From contig JAXLRH010000002.1 of the NCBI GenBank assembly GCA_046331245.1, positions 186,001 through 250,000 on the forward strand: a stretch of 64,000 nt of DNA, given 5' to 3'. Made by a program: the position numbers and the translations under genes. This DNA comes from SSF14 sp046331245 (GTDB taxonomy: Bacteria; Actinomycetota; Acidimicrobiia; Acidimicrobiales; Microtrichaceae). A model generated the notes under the pieces. The model worked only from the letters and a program-made list of their open reading frames with translations. It did no database searches and was not told the origin of the DNA. Below are positions 24,890 to 33,096 of the stretch, piece after piece; the first letter of the stretch is position 1; each line of letters opens with the position of its first letter.

Positions 24890-25618
24890 CTACCCCTCGA
24901 TCACCCCGAGCTCGGCAAGCAGGCGCGCCCGCAGCTCGAGCACTCGCCGATCGCTCCGGATGCGGGGGCGGGGTAGATCGACGGCGAGGTCGAGTGACAC
25001 GACTCCCTCAGTCAGCACGAGGACCCGATCGGCGAGCAGCACGGCCTCGTCCACGTCGTGGGTGACGAGGAGTACCGCCGGACGATGGCGACGGCACAGC
25101 TCGGCGACGAGCGCGTGCATCCGGATGCGGGTGAGCGCGTCGAGCGCGCCGAACGGCTCGTCGAGCAGCAGGAGGTCCGGTTGACGCACCAGCGCCCGGG
25201 CCAGCGCCGCCCGTTGCGCTTCTCCGCCGGACAGGGTCTTCGGCCACGCGTGCTCGTGGCCGGCGAGCCCGACCTCCGCCAGCGCTTCGCGACCTCGCTG
25301 CTCCGCGGCCTTGCCCGACTGGCCGAGGGTCACGTTGGCGAGCACATCGGCCCAGGGAAGGAGGCGCGGGTCCTGGAAGACGACCGAGCGACGAACGGGC
25401 ACGGTGATCGCCCCGGCCACGCCGTCGTCGAGGCCGCCGAGCGCGCGCAGGAACGTGCTCTTGCCCGACCCGCTCCTCCCGAGGAGCGCGACGAACTCGC
25501 CGCCGCGGAGCTGCAGGTCGATGCCGCGCAGCACCTCGCGCCCGTCGAACGAGCGGTGCACCCCGCGCGCGTCGACGACGGTCCCGACCGGCCGGTCGGT
25601 CAGCGTCCCGGTTGCCAT
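24890..25618 (-). CDS. ABC transporter ATPase, SsuB/TauB type
   Basis: A 242-residue ATP-binding subunit: Walker A GRSGSGKST, Q-loop VFQDPRLLPW, signature LSGGEAQRAALARAL, Walker B LLLLDEPFGALD, and H-loop THDVDEA. The DPRLLPW loop is typical of the nitrate/sulfonate/taurine importer family. The start is ATG 25618, overlapping the permease stop by 19 bp; the longer open frame upstream is not conserved. It powers the importer formed with the next two genes. Confidence 0.92.
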   Translation of the reverse strand: MATGTLTDRPVGTVVDARGVHRSFDGREVLRGIDLQLRGGEFVALLGRSGSGKSTFLRALGGLDDGVAGAITVPVRRSVVFQDPRLLPWADVLANVTLGQSGKAAEQRGREALAEVGLAGHEHAWPKTLSGGEAQRAALARALVRQPDLLLLDEPFGALDALTRIRMHALVAELCRRHRPAVLLVTHDVDEAVLLADRVLVLTEGVVSLDLAVDLPRPRIRSDRRVLELRARLLAELGVIEG

Positions 25619-26466
25619 CGCAGCACCCTCCGTTCGGTGAAGCGGACCAGCGCGTCCGACGTCAGCCCCAGCACGGCGTACACCACGAGGCACACGACGA
25701 TGACGTCGCTCTGGAAGAACGTCTGGGCCCGGATCATCAGGTAGCCCAGACCGCTGCTGGCGTTGAGCTGCTCGGCGAACACCAGGAGGAGCCACGCCGC
25801 GGCGGTCGCCATGCGGAGGCCGACGACGAAGCCGGGCACGGCGCCGGGGAGCACCACCCGCCGGAGCTTCGTGCGCCGTCGCAGCCCGACCACCTGCGCG
25901 AGCTCGTCGTAGCCGGGCGGAATCGCCCGCACGGCGGCGTAGGTGTTCACGTAGATGGGGAACGACACGCCGAGGACGATCAGGCTGATCTTCGCCGACT
26001 CGCCGATGCCGAGCCACAGGATGAGCAGCGGCTGCAGGGCGATGATCGGCACGAAGCGGAGCATCTGCACGTTCGAGTCGAGCAGATCGTCACCGATGCG
26101 GGTGAGGCTGGCGACGAGCGCGAGCACGGTGCCGGTGGGGACACCGATCGCGAGCCCCCAGAGCACGCGCTGCAGCGACGCCCACAGCGCATGGCCGAGC
26201 GTGCCGTCACGTGCGAGATCCCAGCCGGCCGTGAGGACGGTGGAGGGCCCGGCGAGGGTGCGCGGGCTCAGCCAACCGACCCGCGCCGCCGCCTCCCACA
26301 CCGCGAACAGGATGACGACGCCCACGAGGCGCTCCACGCCGCCGGGCACCCGAAGGCGCCGGTGTGTGGTGGCACCGGTCGTCGGGAGCTCGACGAGTGT
26401 CACTCCCATCGCAGCGGCCGGGGCCGGCGACACCTCGACCTCGGGCTCGCGCTCGAGGAGGCTCAC
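25600..26466 (-). CDS. ABC transporter permease, SsuC type
   Basis: A 288-residue permease with about six membrane helices after a 45-residue polar leader. The EAA loop reads YDELAQVVGLRRRTKLRRVVLPGAVPGFVVGLR, matching the SsuC/TauC/NrtB family. The start codon overlaps the stop of the binding-protein gene (ATGA). Substrates of this family are sulfonates, taurine, nitrate or thiamine precursors; the neighbouring dioxygenase genes favour an organosulfur compound. Confidence 0.92.
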   Translation of the reverse strand: MSLLEREPEVEVSPAPAAAMGVTLVELPTTGATTHRRLRVPGGVERLVGVVILFAVWEAAARVGWLSPRTLAGPSTVLTAGWDLARDGTLGHALWASLQRVLWGLAIGVPTGTVLALVASLTRIGDDLLDSNVQMLRFVPIIALQPLLILWLGIGESAKISLIVLGVSFPIYVNTYAAVRAIPPGYDELAQVVGLRRRTKLRRVVLPGAVPGFVVGLRMATAAAWLLLVFAEQLNASSGLGYLMIRAQTFFQSDVIVVCLVVYAVLGLTSDALVRFTERRVLRWQPGR

Positions 26467-27521
26467 GAGCCCTGCTCCTTCTGCACGAGGGCGTTGAAGC
26501 GCGTGTCGAACTCGGACGCCACGTCGATCTTCGACGGGATCTCCCCCGCCGTCACGAAGAGATCGGCCAGGCGCTGCTGCGCCGCGACGGTCTCACCGGG
26601 CAGCGTCAGGAACTCGATGCCGCCGGCCTTCTCGACGATCTGCGCGGCACGCTCCGGGGGCAGCCCGTACTGCTTCACGTAGACCGCTTGCGCGATCAGC
26701 TCGGGGCGATCCTTCAGGTACGCGAAGGAGCGCACGAGCCGTGCCAGGTAGTCGGCGAGGGCGGCCGACTTGGCGTCGTCGCGCAAGGTCGCGTCGCTCG
26801 CGATCACGAACGACGAGCGGTCGGTGAGCTCGCCGGCCTCGGCGACCTGCCGGGCGCTCGGATCGGACAGCAGGAAGAGGCTGCTCAACGGCTCGATCGA
26901 GATGCCGGCGTCGGCGCCGCCGCCCTGCAGCACGGACGACACCTGCGTCTGCGGGACGTCGACCGACTCGACGTCGTCCAATCCGAGGCCGACACCGTCG
27001 AGCGCCTGCAGGAGCGCTGCCTCACCGGCCGTGCCCTTCTGGTAGGCGACGCGCTTGCCCTTCAGGTCGGCCCATCCCGAGATGTCGTCGTGGCCGGCGC
27101 CGACGAGGAGCCCGTACGACCCGTGACCGGACGCCCAACCGGCGACGGCGGTGATGGCCTGGCCGCCGGCCTGGGCGAAGATCAGCGGCGTGCTGCCGAC
27201 GAACCCGGTGTCGAGGGCGTCCGCCTGGAACGCCTGCAGCATCGGAGGCCCGCCGATGAACGCCGAGTACTCGACCGTGTAGCCGAAGTCCTTGTCCTGC
27301 CCGGCGAGCGACAGCACGGTCTTGAGGTAGTCGAGCTGGTCGCCGACCCGGAGCGTCGTGCCGGCGGGCACGGAGACCGGCACCGTCACCGACGCCGCCG
27401 TCGTGGTCGGACCCCGTTGGGCGCCGGCGGCGCGCGTCGACGCGTCGGTGGAGCAGCCGGCCGCGACCAGCGCGGCGAACAGGCCCACTGCGACGATCCG
27501 TGCTCCTCGTTGAACCCTCAT
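26463..27521 (-). CDS. ABC transporter substrate-binding lipoprotein, SsuA type
   Basis: A 352-residue secreted binding protein. A lipobox AAGCS follows a hydrophobic signal, then a Thr-rich linker and the NMT1/SsuA fold (LRVGDQLDYLKTVLSLAG, GFVGSTPLIFAQAGG, WADLKGKRVAYQKGTAGEAAL). The ATG at 27521 has an AAAGG ribosome site. The longer upstream frame runs through the previous ATPase gene and is not coding. It is the first gene of the second importer; a promoter-like element shared with the TauD gene lies at 27544-27559. Confidence 0.92.
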   Translation of the reverse strand: MRVQRGARIVAVGLFAALVAAGCSTDASTRAAGAQRGPTTTAASVTVPVSVPAGTTLRVGDQLDYLKTVLSLAGQDKDFGYTVEYSAFIGGPPMLQAFQADALDTGFVGSTPLIFAQAGGQAITAVAGWASGHGSYGLLVGAGHDDISGWADLKGKRVAYQKGTAGEAALLQALDGVGLGLDDVESVDVPQTQVSSVLQGGGADAGISIEPLSSLFLLSDPSARQVAEAGELTDRSSFVIASDATLRDDAKSAALADYLARLVRSFAYLKDRPELIAQAVYVKQYGLPPERAAQIVEKAGGIEFLTLPGETVAAQQRLADLFVTAGEIPSKIDVASEFDTRFNALVQKEQGS

Positions 27522-27543
27522 ACCAGCAACCTTTCTAGTAAAT

Positions 27544-27559
27544 CCGACTGTATTGATCA
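27544..27559 (-). promoter_or_regulatory. shared sulfur-operon element (copy 1)
   Basis: On the minus strand TGATCAATACAGTCGG, 22 bp upstream of the SsuA-like gene. It matches the element before the TauD gene at 11 of 16 positions, with invariant TGA and AGTCGG ends. The binding protein is unknown. Confidence 0.4.
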
Positions 27560-27619
27560 TGTTTGTGGAGCGACGCCCACGGGGCAACCCGGAACCCTGT
27601 GGCAGGTGTCTCAGGCCAC

Positions 27620-28438
27620 TCACTGGAGGTACGCGCCGACCCGGGCCCGCATCTCGACGAAGTCCCGATCGGACCGCACCTCCGGACCATGCGCTCCGCT
27701 CGTCGAGAAATCGGGACGAAGGTCGGCCACGACCCGCCCCGGCCGCGGGCTCAGCACCAGGACGCGGGTGCCCAGGTAGATCGCCTCCTCGACGCTGTGG
27801 GTGATGAACAGCACGGTCGGGCGGGCAACCCGCCAGATGCGCAGCAGTTCGTCCTGGAGCCGGTCGCGCGTCAACGCGTCCAGCGCCCCGAAGGGCTCGT
27901 CCATCAGCACGATCGACGGACGGTTGGCGAGCACCCTGGCCAGTTGCACGCGCTGCTGCATCCCACCCGACAGCTCGTAGGGGCGATGACCGGCGAACTC
28001 GGACAGACCGACGAGCTCGAGGTGCTCGGCCACGAGCGTCGCCCGCTCCGATCGCGGCACCCGTCGCCGGCGTGGGCCGAACTCCACGTTCCCGGCGACG
28101 GTGAGCCAGGGGTACAGGTTCGGCTGCTGGAACACGACACCCCGATCGGGTCCCGGAGCGGCGACGATCCGATCGCCGACCGTGACCGACCCCGCGTCGG
28201 GTCGATCGAAACCGGCGATCAGCCGGAGCAGCGTCGACTTTCCGCACCCCGACGGCCCGACCAGCGAGACGAACGACCCCGGCTCGAGGTCGAGGTCGAT
28301 GGGACCGAGTGCATCGGTCCAGTCGCCACTCGCGCTGCGGAATCGCTGCGACACACCGGACAGGGTCACCCGGCCGGCGCCGGGTGACCCGTCCGTCACG
28401 GCCGCGTCCGTCGGGGGGACCGGCGCGGCCGCGACCAC
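27620..28438 (-). CDS. ABC transporter ATPase, TauB type
   Basis: A 272-residue ATPase: Walker A GPSGCGKST, Q-loop VFQQPNLYPW, signature LSGGMQQRVQLARVL, Walker B VLMDEPFGALD and H-loop THSVEEA. The QQPNLYPW loop and downstream features match taurine/sulfonate importers. The start is GTG 28438, 1 bp after the binding-protein stop. An N-terminal extension of about 20 residues precedes the domain. It belongs to the first importer, with the permease at 29624 and the binding protein at 28440. Confidence 0.92.
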   Translation of the reverse strand: MVAAAPVPPTDAAVTDGSPGAGRVTLSGVSQRFRSASGDWTDALGPIDLDLEPGSFVSLVGPSGCGKSTLLRLIAGFDRPDAGSVTVGDRIVAAPGPDRGVVFQQPNLYPWLTVAGNVEFGPRRRRVPRSERATLVAEHLELVGLSEFAGHRPYELSGGMQQRVQLARVLANRPSIVLMDEPFGALDALTRDRLQDELLRIWRVARPTVLFITHSVEEAIYLGTRVLVLSPRPGRVVADLRPDFSTSGAHGPEVRSDRDFVEMRARVGAYLQ

Positions 28439-28439
28439 G

Positions 28440-29549
28440 TCAGCCGACCTTCGCAGCGAAGGTGGGGGTCACCGCCGCTTCGTAGGCGGCGTCGGGCTGG
28501 ACCGCGTCGATCTTCCCCTGCGCCTTGTTGAACTTCGCCGCAGCGATGAGGTTCTTCGCGAGCCCGCCACCGAGGTAGTCGGCTCCCGTCTGCTCGTCCG
28601 CCGTCAGGAAGATCAGGTCCTTCGCCTGCGCCAGCGCGTCGCTCTTGTCGATGTTGAGCTCGGCTGCGAGATCGCTCGCGAACGCGTCCGGATCCTTCCG
28701 GAACAGCTTCACCGCTCGGTCCTGCTGAGCGACCCACGTCGTCACGGCCTCTGGAAAGCGCTTCGCGAAGTCGTTCGTGACCACGGCGAGGTCGTAGGTG
28801 GTCTTGCCCTTCTTCGCGAGCTGTTCGCTGTCGACGAGGACGTTGCCGCCGTCGGCGACGAGCTTCGCCAGGTTCGGGTTCCAGACGTAGGCGCCGTCGA
28901 TGTCGCCACGGCTCCAGGCCGCGTAGATGTCGTCGGGCTCCGCATCGATGATGTCGACGGTGGAGGCGTCGACGCCTGCGTCCTCCAGCGCGGCGAGCAG
29001 GCTGTAGTGCGACGTGGACGCGAAGGGCGTGGCGATCTTCTTGCCGACGAGATCCCGCAGCGAGGTGATCCCCTCGTCCCCCTTGACCACCAAGGCCTCG
29101 GCCTTTCCGATGACGTCGTGGATCCACGGAACCTGGTAGTCGATCGGGGTCGACAGACCTCGGGACACAGGGCTCGAGCCGGCGAGACCGATGTCCACCG
29201 ACCCTCCGACGACCGCCTCGTTGACCGAGCCGCCCGAGTCGAACAGCTTCCACTCGATCTCGGTGTCGGGGAAGGCCTTCTCCAGCCACTTCTCGTGCTT
29301 GACCACCAGGTCGCCGTTGGGGATCAGCTGGTAGGCGATCGTGATCTTGTCCGGCGCCTTCGCCGTCGCTGCGCCGGTTGTGGACGTCGCACCGTCGCCG
29401 CTCGCCGACGAGGACGAGGACGAGTCGTCGCCGCACCCCGCCAACACCGCGCCGGGCAGGAGGACGCCGGCGAGCAGAAGCCCTCCGGCGACGAGGGATC
29501 GGCGCCTTGTGCGCGGCCGCGCTCGATGATTGGGTTGTTGGCTACTCAT
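28440..29549 (-). CDS. ABC transporter substrate-binding lipoprotein, TauA type
   Basis: A 369-residue lipoprotein: a twin-arginine-like start (RPRTRRRSLVAGG), lipobox VLAGC, a Ser/Thr linker, then the TauA fold (ITIAYQLIPNGDLVVKHEKWLEKAFP, GGSVDIGLAGSSPVSRGLS, WSRGDIDGAYVWNPNLAKL). TauA binds taurine outside the membrane. The context (TauD-type dioxygenase and cysteine dioxygenase in the same run) supports taurine or a related sulfonate. A strong hairpin separates it from the permease gene. Confidence 0.92.
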   Translation of the reverse strand: MSSQQPNHRARPRTRRRSLVAGGLLLAGVLLPGAVLAGCGDDSSSSSSASGDGATSTTGAATAKAPDKITIAYQLIPNGDLVVKHEKWLEKAFPDTEIEWKLFDSGGSVNEAVVGGSVDIGLAGSSPVSRGLSTPIDYQVPWIHDVIGKAEALVVKGDEGITSLRDLVGKKIATPFASTSHYSLLAALEDAGVDASTVDIIDAEPDDIYAAWSRGDIDGAYVWNPNLAKLVADGGNVLVDSEQLAKKGKTTYDLAVVTNDFAKRFPEAVTTWVAQQDRAVKLFRKDPDAFASDLAAELNIDKSDALAQAKDLIFLTADEQTGADYLGGGLAKNLIAAAKFNKAQGKIDAVQPDAAYEAAVTPTFAAKVG

Positions 29550-29584
29550 GATTGTTCCTCTGTTCGGGGGATGGTGGTGGGTTC

Positions 29585-29614
29585 GGTGGGTCGGCCGTGC
29601 CTGGCCGGCCCACC
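29585..29614 (-). promoter_or_regulatory. intra-operon stem-loop upstream of the TauA-like gene
   Basis: A 12-bp stem (GGTGGGTCGGCC with GGCCGGCCCACC, one G-T pair) closes a 6-nt loop between the permease and binding-protein genes. Such stems often stabilise the binding-protein mRNA or attenuate read-through. No T run follows. Confidence 0.5.
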
Positions 29615-29623
29615 GTCTTCACG

Positions 29624-30421
29624 TCAGACCCGGCCCTTCCACGGGACGAGTCGACGCTCGAGCGCTCGGATGAGCGAATCGATCAGCACGGCGACGATGC
29701 CGATGACGATCACGCACATGATCGCCACGTCGGTCTGCAGGAACTTCTTGGTCGACCACGCGAGCCCCCCGATGCCCGGGACACCGTCGACGGTTTCCGC
29801 CGCGACGATCGTCGTGAGCGCGAACCCGACCGCGAGCCGGAGCCCGGTGAGCAGTTCGGGGAGGACGGCGGGCAACACCGTCGAGCGGACCACGCCGAGG
29901 CGGCTCGCACCGAGAGAGCGGGCCGCCTCGATCCAGTCAGGGCGGATCGCCTCGACGCCGGACACGAGCGACAGCGCGATCGGCGCGATCGCTGCGAGGA
30001 ACAGCAGCCACACCTTCGACGTGTCCTCGATGCCGAACCAGATGATCAGGAGGCTGAAGTACGCGAGCGGCGGAAGGCTCCGGATGAACGTCATAACCGG
30101 CTCGAACACCACGCGGGCGGGTCGCAGGAGCGCGACGGCCAACCCGAACGGAACACCCACGACGATCGCCCAACCCACACCCTGAACAAGACGCCATCCA
30201 CTCGCTCCGACGTGCTCCCAGAGGAGGTAGCCACTCAGCCCACGCGTGCCGTGATGGGTGGTCATCGACTCGACGAAGCGGTCCCAGACGGCGATCGGCT
30301 TCGGCACGATGACCGCGCTCCACCAGCCCCGGTCCGCAACGAACCACCACACGGCGAGGAAGATCGTCGCAGCGGAGATTCGAAGGAGGAGGTCGGAGAG
30401 TCGTCGACGCGTCCGGCTCAC
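29624..30421 (-). CDS. ABC transporter permease, TauC type
   Basis: A 265-residue permease with about six helices and the family EAA loop IEAARSLGASRLGVVRSTVLPAVLPELLTGLR. The start is GTG 30421, overlapping the cysteine dioxygenase stop (GTGA). It belongs to the taurine/sulfonate importer with the TauA-like and TauB-like genes downstream. The gene order dioxygenase, dioxygenase, permease, binding protein, ATPase differs from the tauABCD order of enterobacteria. Confidence 0.91.
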   Translation of the reverse strand: MSRTRRRLSDLLLRISAATIFLAVWWFVADRGWWSAVIVPKPIAVWDRFVESMTTHHGTRGLSGYLLWEHVGASGWRLVQGVGWAIVVGVPFGLAVALLRPARVVFEPVMTFIRSLPPLAYFSLLIIWFGIEDTSKVWLLFLAAIAPIALSLVSGVEAIRPDWIEAARSLGASRLGVVRSTVLPAVLPELLTGLRLAVGFALTTIVAAETVDGVPGIGGLAWSTKKFLQTDVAIMCVIVIGIVAVLIDSLIRALERRLVPWKGRV

Positions 30422-30921
30422 GACCCGGGGGTGCCGGCTCGACCGGTGACCTCGTCGCCGAGCGGCGGCGAGAACACCTGCACCGTCGTGGTGGCGCGGA
30501 GTTCGGGGTTCACGAGGCTGTGTCGGTGCGTCGCGCCGAACGTCGTGTGGTCGCCGACGACGAGCTGGCGCAGCCGCGAACGGCGCTCGCCCACGTCGTC
30601 GACCGCGAATTCCACGAGGCGGCCGTAGGTCACCGCCACCACCCCGATCGAGCCCTCGTGGTCGTGGGGCTCGATCGCCGTCTGCGGCCCGAGCTCGACG
30701 ACCCACGCGTCGTAGACGGCCGTGGCCAACACCTTGGTGCGTCGAACCTCGCCGCGCCGGAGTGTGCCGTCGGCGGCGCCGACCACCTGGGCCAGCCCGA
30801 GGGCGATGTACTCGAGCGCCTCGCCCGACAGCGGGCGGTCGATTCGCGAGGACGAGGCCGGATGGAGCGCCCGCGCCGCGTCGACGTCAGCGGTCGCTCG
30901 GTTCGTGCTCGAGATGGTCAT
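30418..30921 (-). CDS. cysteine dioxygenase family cupin
   Basis: A 167-residue cupin resembling cysteine dioxygenase type I, which oxidises cysteine to cysteine sulfinate using Fe(II) and O2. Iron ligands are visible in EPHDHEGSIGVVAVTYGRL (two His) and in the later THRHSLVN. The C-terminus is Pro/Gly-rich. It is unusual in a sulfur-scavenging operon; related thiol dioxygenases act on 3-mercaptopropionate or mercaptosuccinate, and such a substrate would suit the context. Its start overlaps the TauD-like gene stop by 4 bp. Confidence 0.82.
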   Translation of the reverse strand: MTISSTNRATADVDAARALHPASSSRIDRPLSGEALEYIALGLAQVVGAADGTLRRGEVRRTKVLATAVYDAWVVELGPQTAIEPHDHEGSIGVVAVTYGRLVEFAVDDVGERRSRLRQLVVGDHTTFGATHRHSLVNPELRATTTVQVFSPPLGDEVTGRAGTPGS

Positions 30922-31907
30922 GAGATCGGCAGACTTCGGAACGGCTCGCCGGCGATCAGCTCGGACTCGAGCCCGTCGGGCCCGACGGGCACCTCGCCGA
31001 TCAGCGTCACTCGGTGAAGGACCCGTTCGACGTCGAGGTGGTCGATGTCCTGCGGGCCGAGGTGGGCGGTGACCCGGTTGTCCCAGAAGGCGACGCTGCC
31101 GGGTTCCCAGCGGAACCGAACCGTGTACTCGGGCTTCACGATGTGGGCGAACAGCAGGTCGAGCAGCTGCTCGCTCTCCTCGTGGCGGAGCCCCACGATC
31201 CGCGAGGTGAAGCCGGGGTTCACGAAGAGGGCGGACTCCCCGGTGAGCGGATGCACGCGCACCACGGGGTGATGGGCGACGAGCGGCTTCGCGTTGGTGA
31301 CGCCGTTGCCACCGCCGCCGAGGCCCTTCCGCGCCAGACCCGCTCCGTAGCGGTGCTCGGCGCGCAGACCGCTCAGGAACTGGCGCAGCGGCTTCGACAA
31401 CCCCTCGTAGGCCGCGACGAGGTTGGTGAACGTGGTGTCCCCGCCGTACTCCGGCACCACGTCGGCTCGGAGCACCGACCCGGCCGGAGGGTTGATCGCC
31501 GGCGTCACGTCGGTGTGCCAGTCGTTGGCGTAGGAGTACTTCTTGCGGAGCTGTTTGGCGGCGTCGCCGGTGATGCCGTACTGGGCGGCGAACCGTTCGG
31601 GCGAGATCGTGTAGATCTCGGGGAAGCCGGCCGGCGGATCGTCGTCGTAGGGGTGGGCGTAGGTGAGCTCGCCGAACTGACGGGTGAACGCGATCTGCTC
31701 CGCATGGCCGATGTGCTGGTCGCGGAGGAACACGACCTTCCAGCGATGCAGCGCGTGGGTGACCACGTCGCGCTCGGCATCGGTGAGGGGTCGGGAGATG
31801 TCGAGCCCGCGCAGCTCCGCGCCGGTGTGGCCGGACAGCGGGCGGACGTCGACGTGGGCGGGAGTAGGCGGATCGTCGGTGATCGGGAGGTCGTGGACCA
31901 GGGACAT
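30918..31907 (-). CDS. TauD/TfdA family Fe(II)/2-oxoglutarate dioxygenase
   Basis: A 329-residue enzyme of the taurine dioxygenase family, which releases sulfite from taurine or related sulfonates and sulfate esters. The iron triad is H131 and D133 (DWHTDVT) plus H298 (RVLHRV). GHTGAELRGLDISRPL, AEHRYGAGL and the HPLTGESALFVN segment match TauD/AtsK-like enzymes. Start ATG 31907 follows an AAAGG site. It is the first gene of the sulfur operon. Substrate choice between taurine, alkanesulfonates and alkyl sulfates is open. Confidence 0.9.
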   Translation of the reverse strand: MSLVHDLPITDDPPTPAHVDVRPLSGHTGAELRGLDISRPLTDAERDVVTHALHRWKVVFLRDQHIGHAEQIAFTRQFGELTYAHPYDDDPPAGFPEIYTISPERFAAQYGITGDAAKQLRKKYSYANDWHTDVTPAINPPAGSVLRADVVPEYGGDTTFTNLVAAYEGLSKPLRQFLSGLRAEHRYGAGLARKGLGGGGNGVTNAKPLVAHHPVVRVHPLTGESALFVNPGFTSRIVGLRHEESEQLLDLLFAHIVKPEYTVRFRWEPGSVAFWDNRVTAHLGPQDIDHLDVERVLHRVTLIGEVPVGPDGLESELIAGEPFRSLPIS

Positions 31908-31981
31908 CGGGGGGAACCTTTCGTCGAGGGGGCCCGCGAGGCCGGGGTACGAACCTCGCGAGCGCTCTATTCTCAACATAC

Positions 31982-31997
31982 CCGACTCATTTAGTCA
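31982..31997 (-). promoter_or_regulatory. shared sulfur-operon element (copy 2) overlapping a promoter
   Basis: On the minus strand TGACTAAATGAGTCGG, containing the palindrome GACT-N5-AGTC. It overlaps a -35-like TTGACT that is followed 17 bp later by a -10-like TGAGAAT. It precedes the TauD-like gene. See copy 1 at 27544. Confidence 0.45.
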
Positions 31998-32065
31998 ACT
32001 TTATAGTTCGGATGACTCCGTCGCCCCTGAGGCAGAGTGTTCGCGTGCCCACGGAGGAGGACCGA

Positions 32066-32584
32066 ATGACCGAGAACGAACCGCCGGCCCGGCACGGCGC
32101 CGACATCGATCGAAGCGCCGAATGGGACGAGCTCCGCCGGCGGTACCTCCGACCCAAGGCGGAGCGACCGGCATCCTCGGCGCGCGGCCTGCACCACTTC
32201 GCCCTGCTGAGCAGTGACGTCGAGGCGACCATCGACTTCTACCAGGGCCTGCTCGAGTTCCCGCTCACCGAGCTGTTCGAGAACCGCGACTACCAGGGCT
32301 CGACGCACTTCTTCTTCGACATCGGCAATGGCAACTCGCTCGCCTTCTTCGACATGCCGGGCCTGGACCTCGGCCCCTACGCCGAGGTGCTGGGCGGGGT
32401 CCACCACATCGCGATCTCCATGGAGCCGGAGCGATGGAGTCACGTGAAGGCGAAGCTCGACGACGCCGGCGTCCCCTACGCCCACATCGACGGGACCTCG
32501 ATCTACTTCAGCGGTCCCGACGGGGAGCGGATGGAGCTGATCGCCGATCCCCTCGGCGAGATGTACGGCTCGATCGTCCTCTGA
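32066..32584 (+). CDS. VOC (glyoxalase/bleomycin-resistance) family protein
   Basis: A 172-residue vicinal-oxygen-chelate protein: GLHHFALLSSDVEATIDFYQGLLEFPL, then GGVHHIAISM and SIYFSGPDGERMELIAD, with metal-ligand-type His and Glu residues. A strong ribosome site (GGAGGAGG) fixes ATG 32066 over an upstream in-frame GTG and ATG. Family members are lyases, dioxygenases or resistance proteins; the substrate is unknown. It diverges from the TauD operon with about 160 bp between starts and ends just before hairpin repeat 1. Confidence 0.85.
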   Translation: MTENEPPARHGADIDRSAEWDELRRRYLRPKAERPASSARGLHHFALLSSDVEATIDFYQGLLEFPLTELFENRDYQGSTHFFFDIGNGNSLAFFDMPGLDLGPYAEVLGGVHHIAISMEPERWSHVKAKLDDAGVPYAHIDGTSIYFSGPDGERMELIADPLGEMYGSIVL

Positions 32585-32642
32585 CGCCGCCCCCTCTCCC
32601 CCGCCCCACGCCCTCTCTCCCCCGCCCCACGCCCCCTTCTCC

Positions 32643-32693
32643 GGTTTTGGGGTTCGTTGTGTTCACCCCTCGCGCACAACGAACCCCAAAACC
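32643..32693. repeat. dispersed hairpin repeat, copy 1
   Basis: Arms GGTTTTGGGGTTCGTTGTG and its exact complement flank the 13-bp loop TTCACCCCTCGCG; imperfect pairing continues outward into flanking CTTCT and AGAAG. It lies 3' of the VOC gene. The same 13-bp arms and loop recur at 44825 and, inverted, at 46491. Confidence 0.85.
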
Positions 32694-32721
32694 CGAAGAA
32701 GGAGAGGGCGTGTAGCCTGGA

Positions 32722-32744
32722 CCGATACCCCGGGGGAGTATCGG
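32722..32744. promoter_or_regulatory. CsoR-type operator
   Basis: A 23-bp palindrome, CCGATACCCC around a short G-rich centre to GGAGTATCGG, with one arm mismatch. It matches the known CsoR box pattern (ATACCCC then GGGGTAT). It ends 9 bp before the csoR start codon, predicting autoregulation. Confidence 0.7.
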
Positions 32745-32753
32745 AGGATCGGG

Positions 32754-33035
32754 ATGGCCGGCTACGAATCGGACAAGGCGCTGCTGCTGAAGCGGCTGGC
32801 GCGGGTCGAGGGCCAGGTGCGCGGCATCGCGCGCATGGTCGAGGACGACCGCTACTGCATCGACGTGATGAACCAGGTGAGCGCCGCCACCAACGCGCTG
32901 CAGAAGGTGGCGATGCACCTGCTCCGCGACCACCTCGAGCACTGCGTCGCCGACGCGGCGCGAGAGGACGCCGACGGCGGCCGGGCGAAGCTGGACGAGG
33001 CGGCCAGCGCGATCGAGCGCCTCGTTCGCTCCTGA
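32754..33035 (+). CDS. csoR: CsoR-family metal-sensing repressor
   Basis: A 93-residue all-helical repressor. Copper-ligand positions typical of CsoR are present: Cys in DDRYCIDV, and His and Cys in HLLRDHLEHC. The region KRLARVEGQVRGIARM is the DNA-binding face of the family. In known cases Cu(I) binding releases DNA and induces copper export. A GGAGG site precedes ATG 32754. Unusually, no copA or copZ gene follows; the next gene is on the opposite strand. Confidence 0.9.
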   Translation: MAGYESDKALLLKRLARVEGQVRGIARMVEDDRYCIDVMNQVSAATNALQKVAMHLLRDHLEHCVADAAREDADGGRAKLDEAASAIERLVRS

Positions 33036-33096
33036 CCGGGACGGTCGGGAGCACCGACGAGCGCCCGACAGACGAGCGCCGGTCATGTGCGCGGCG

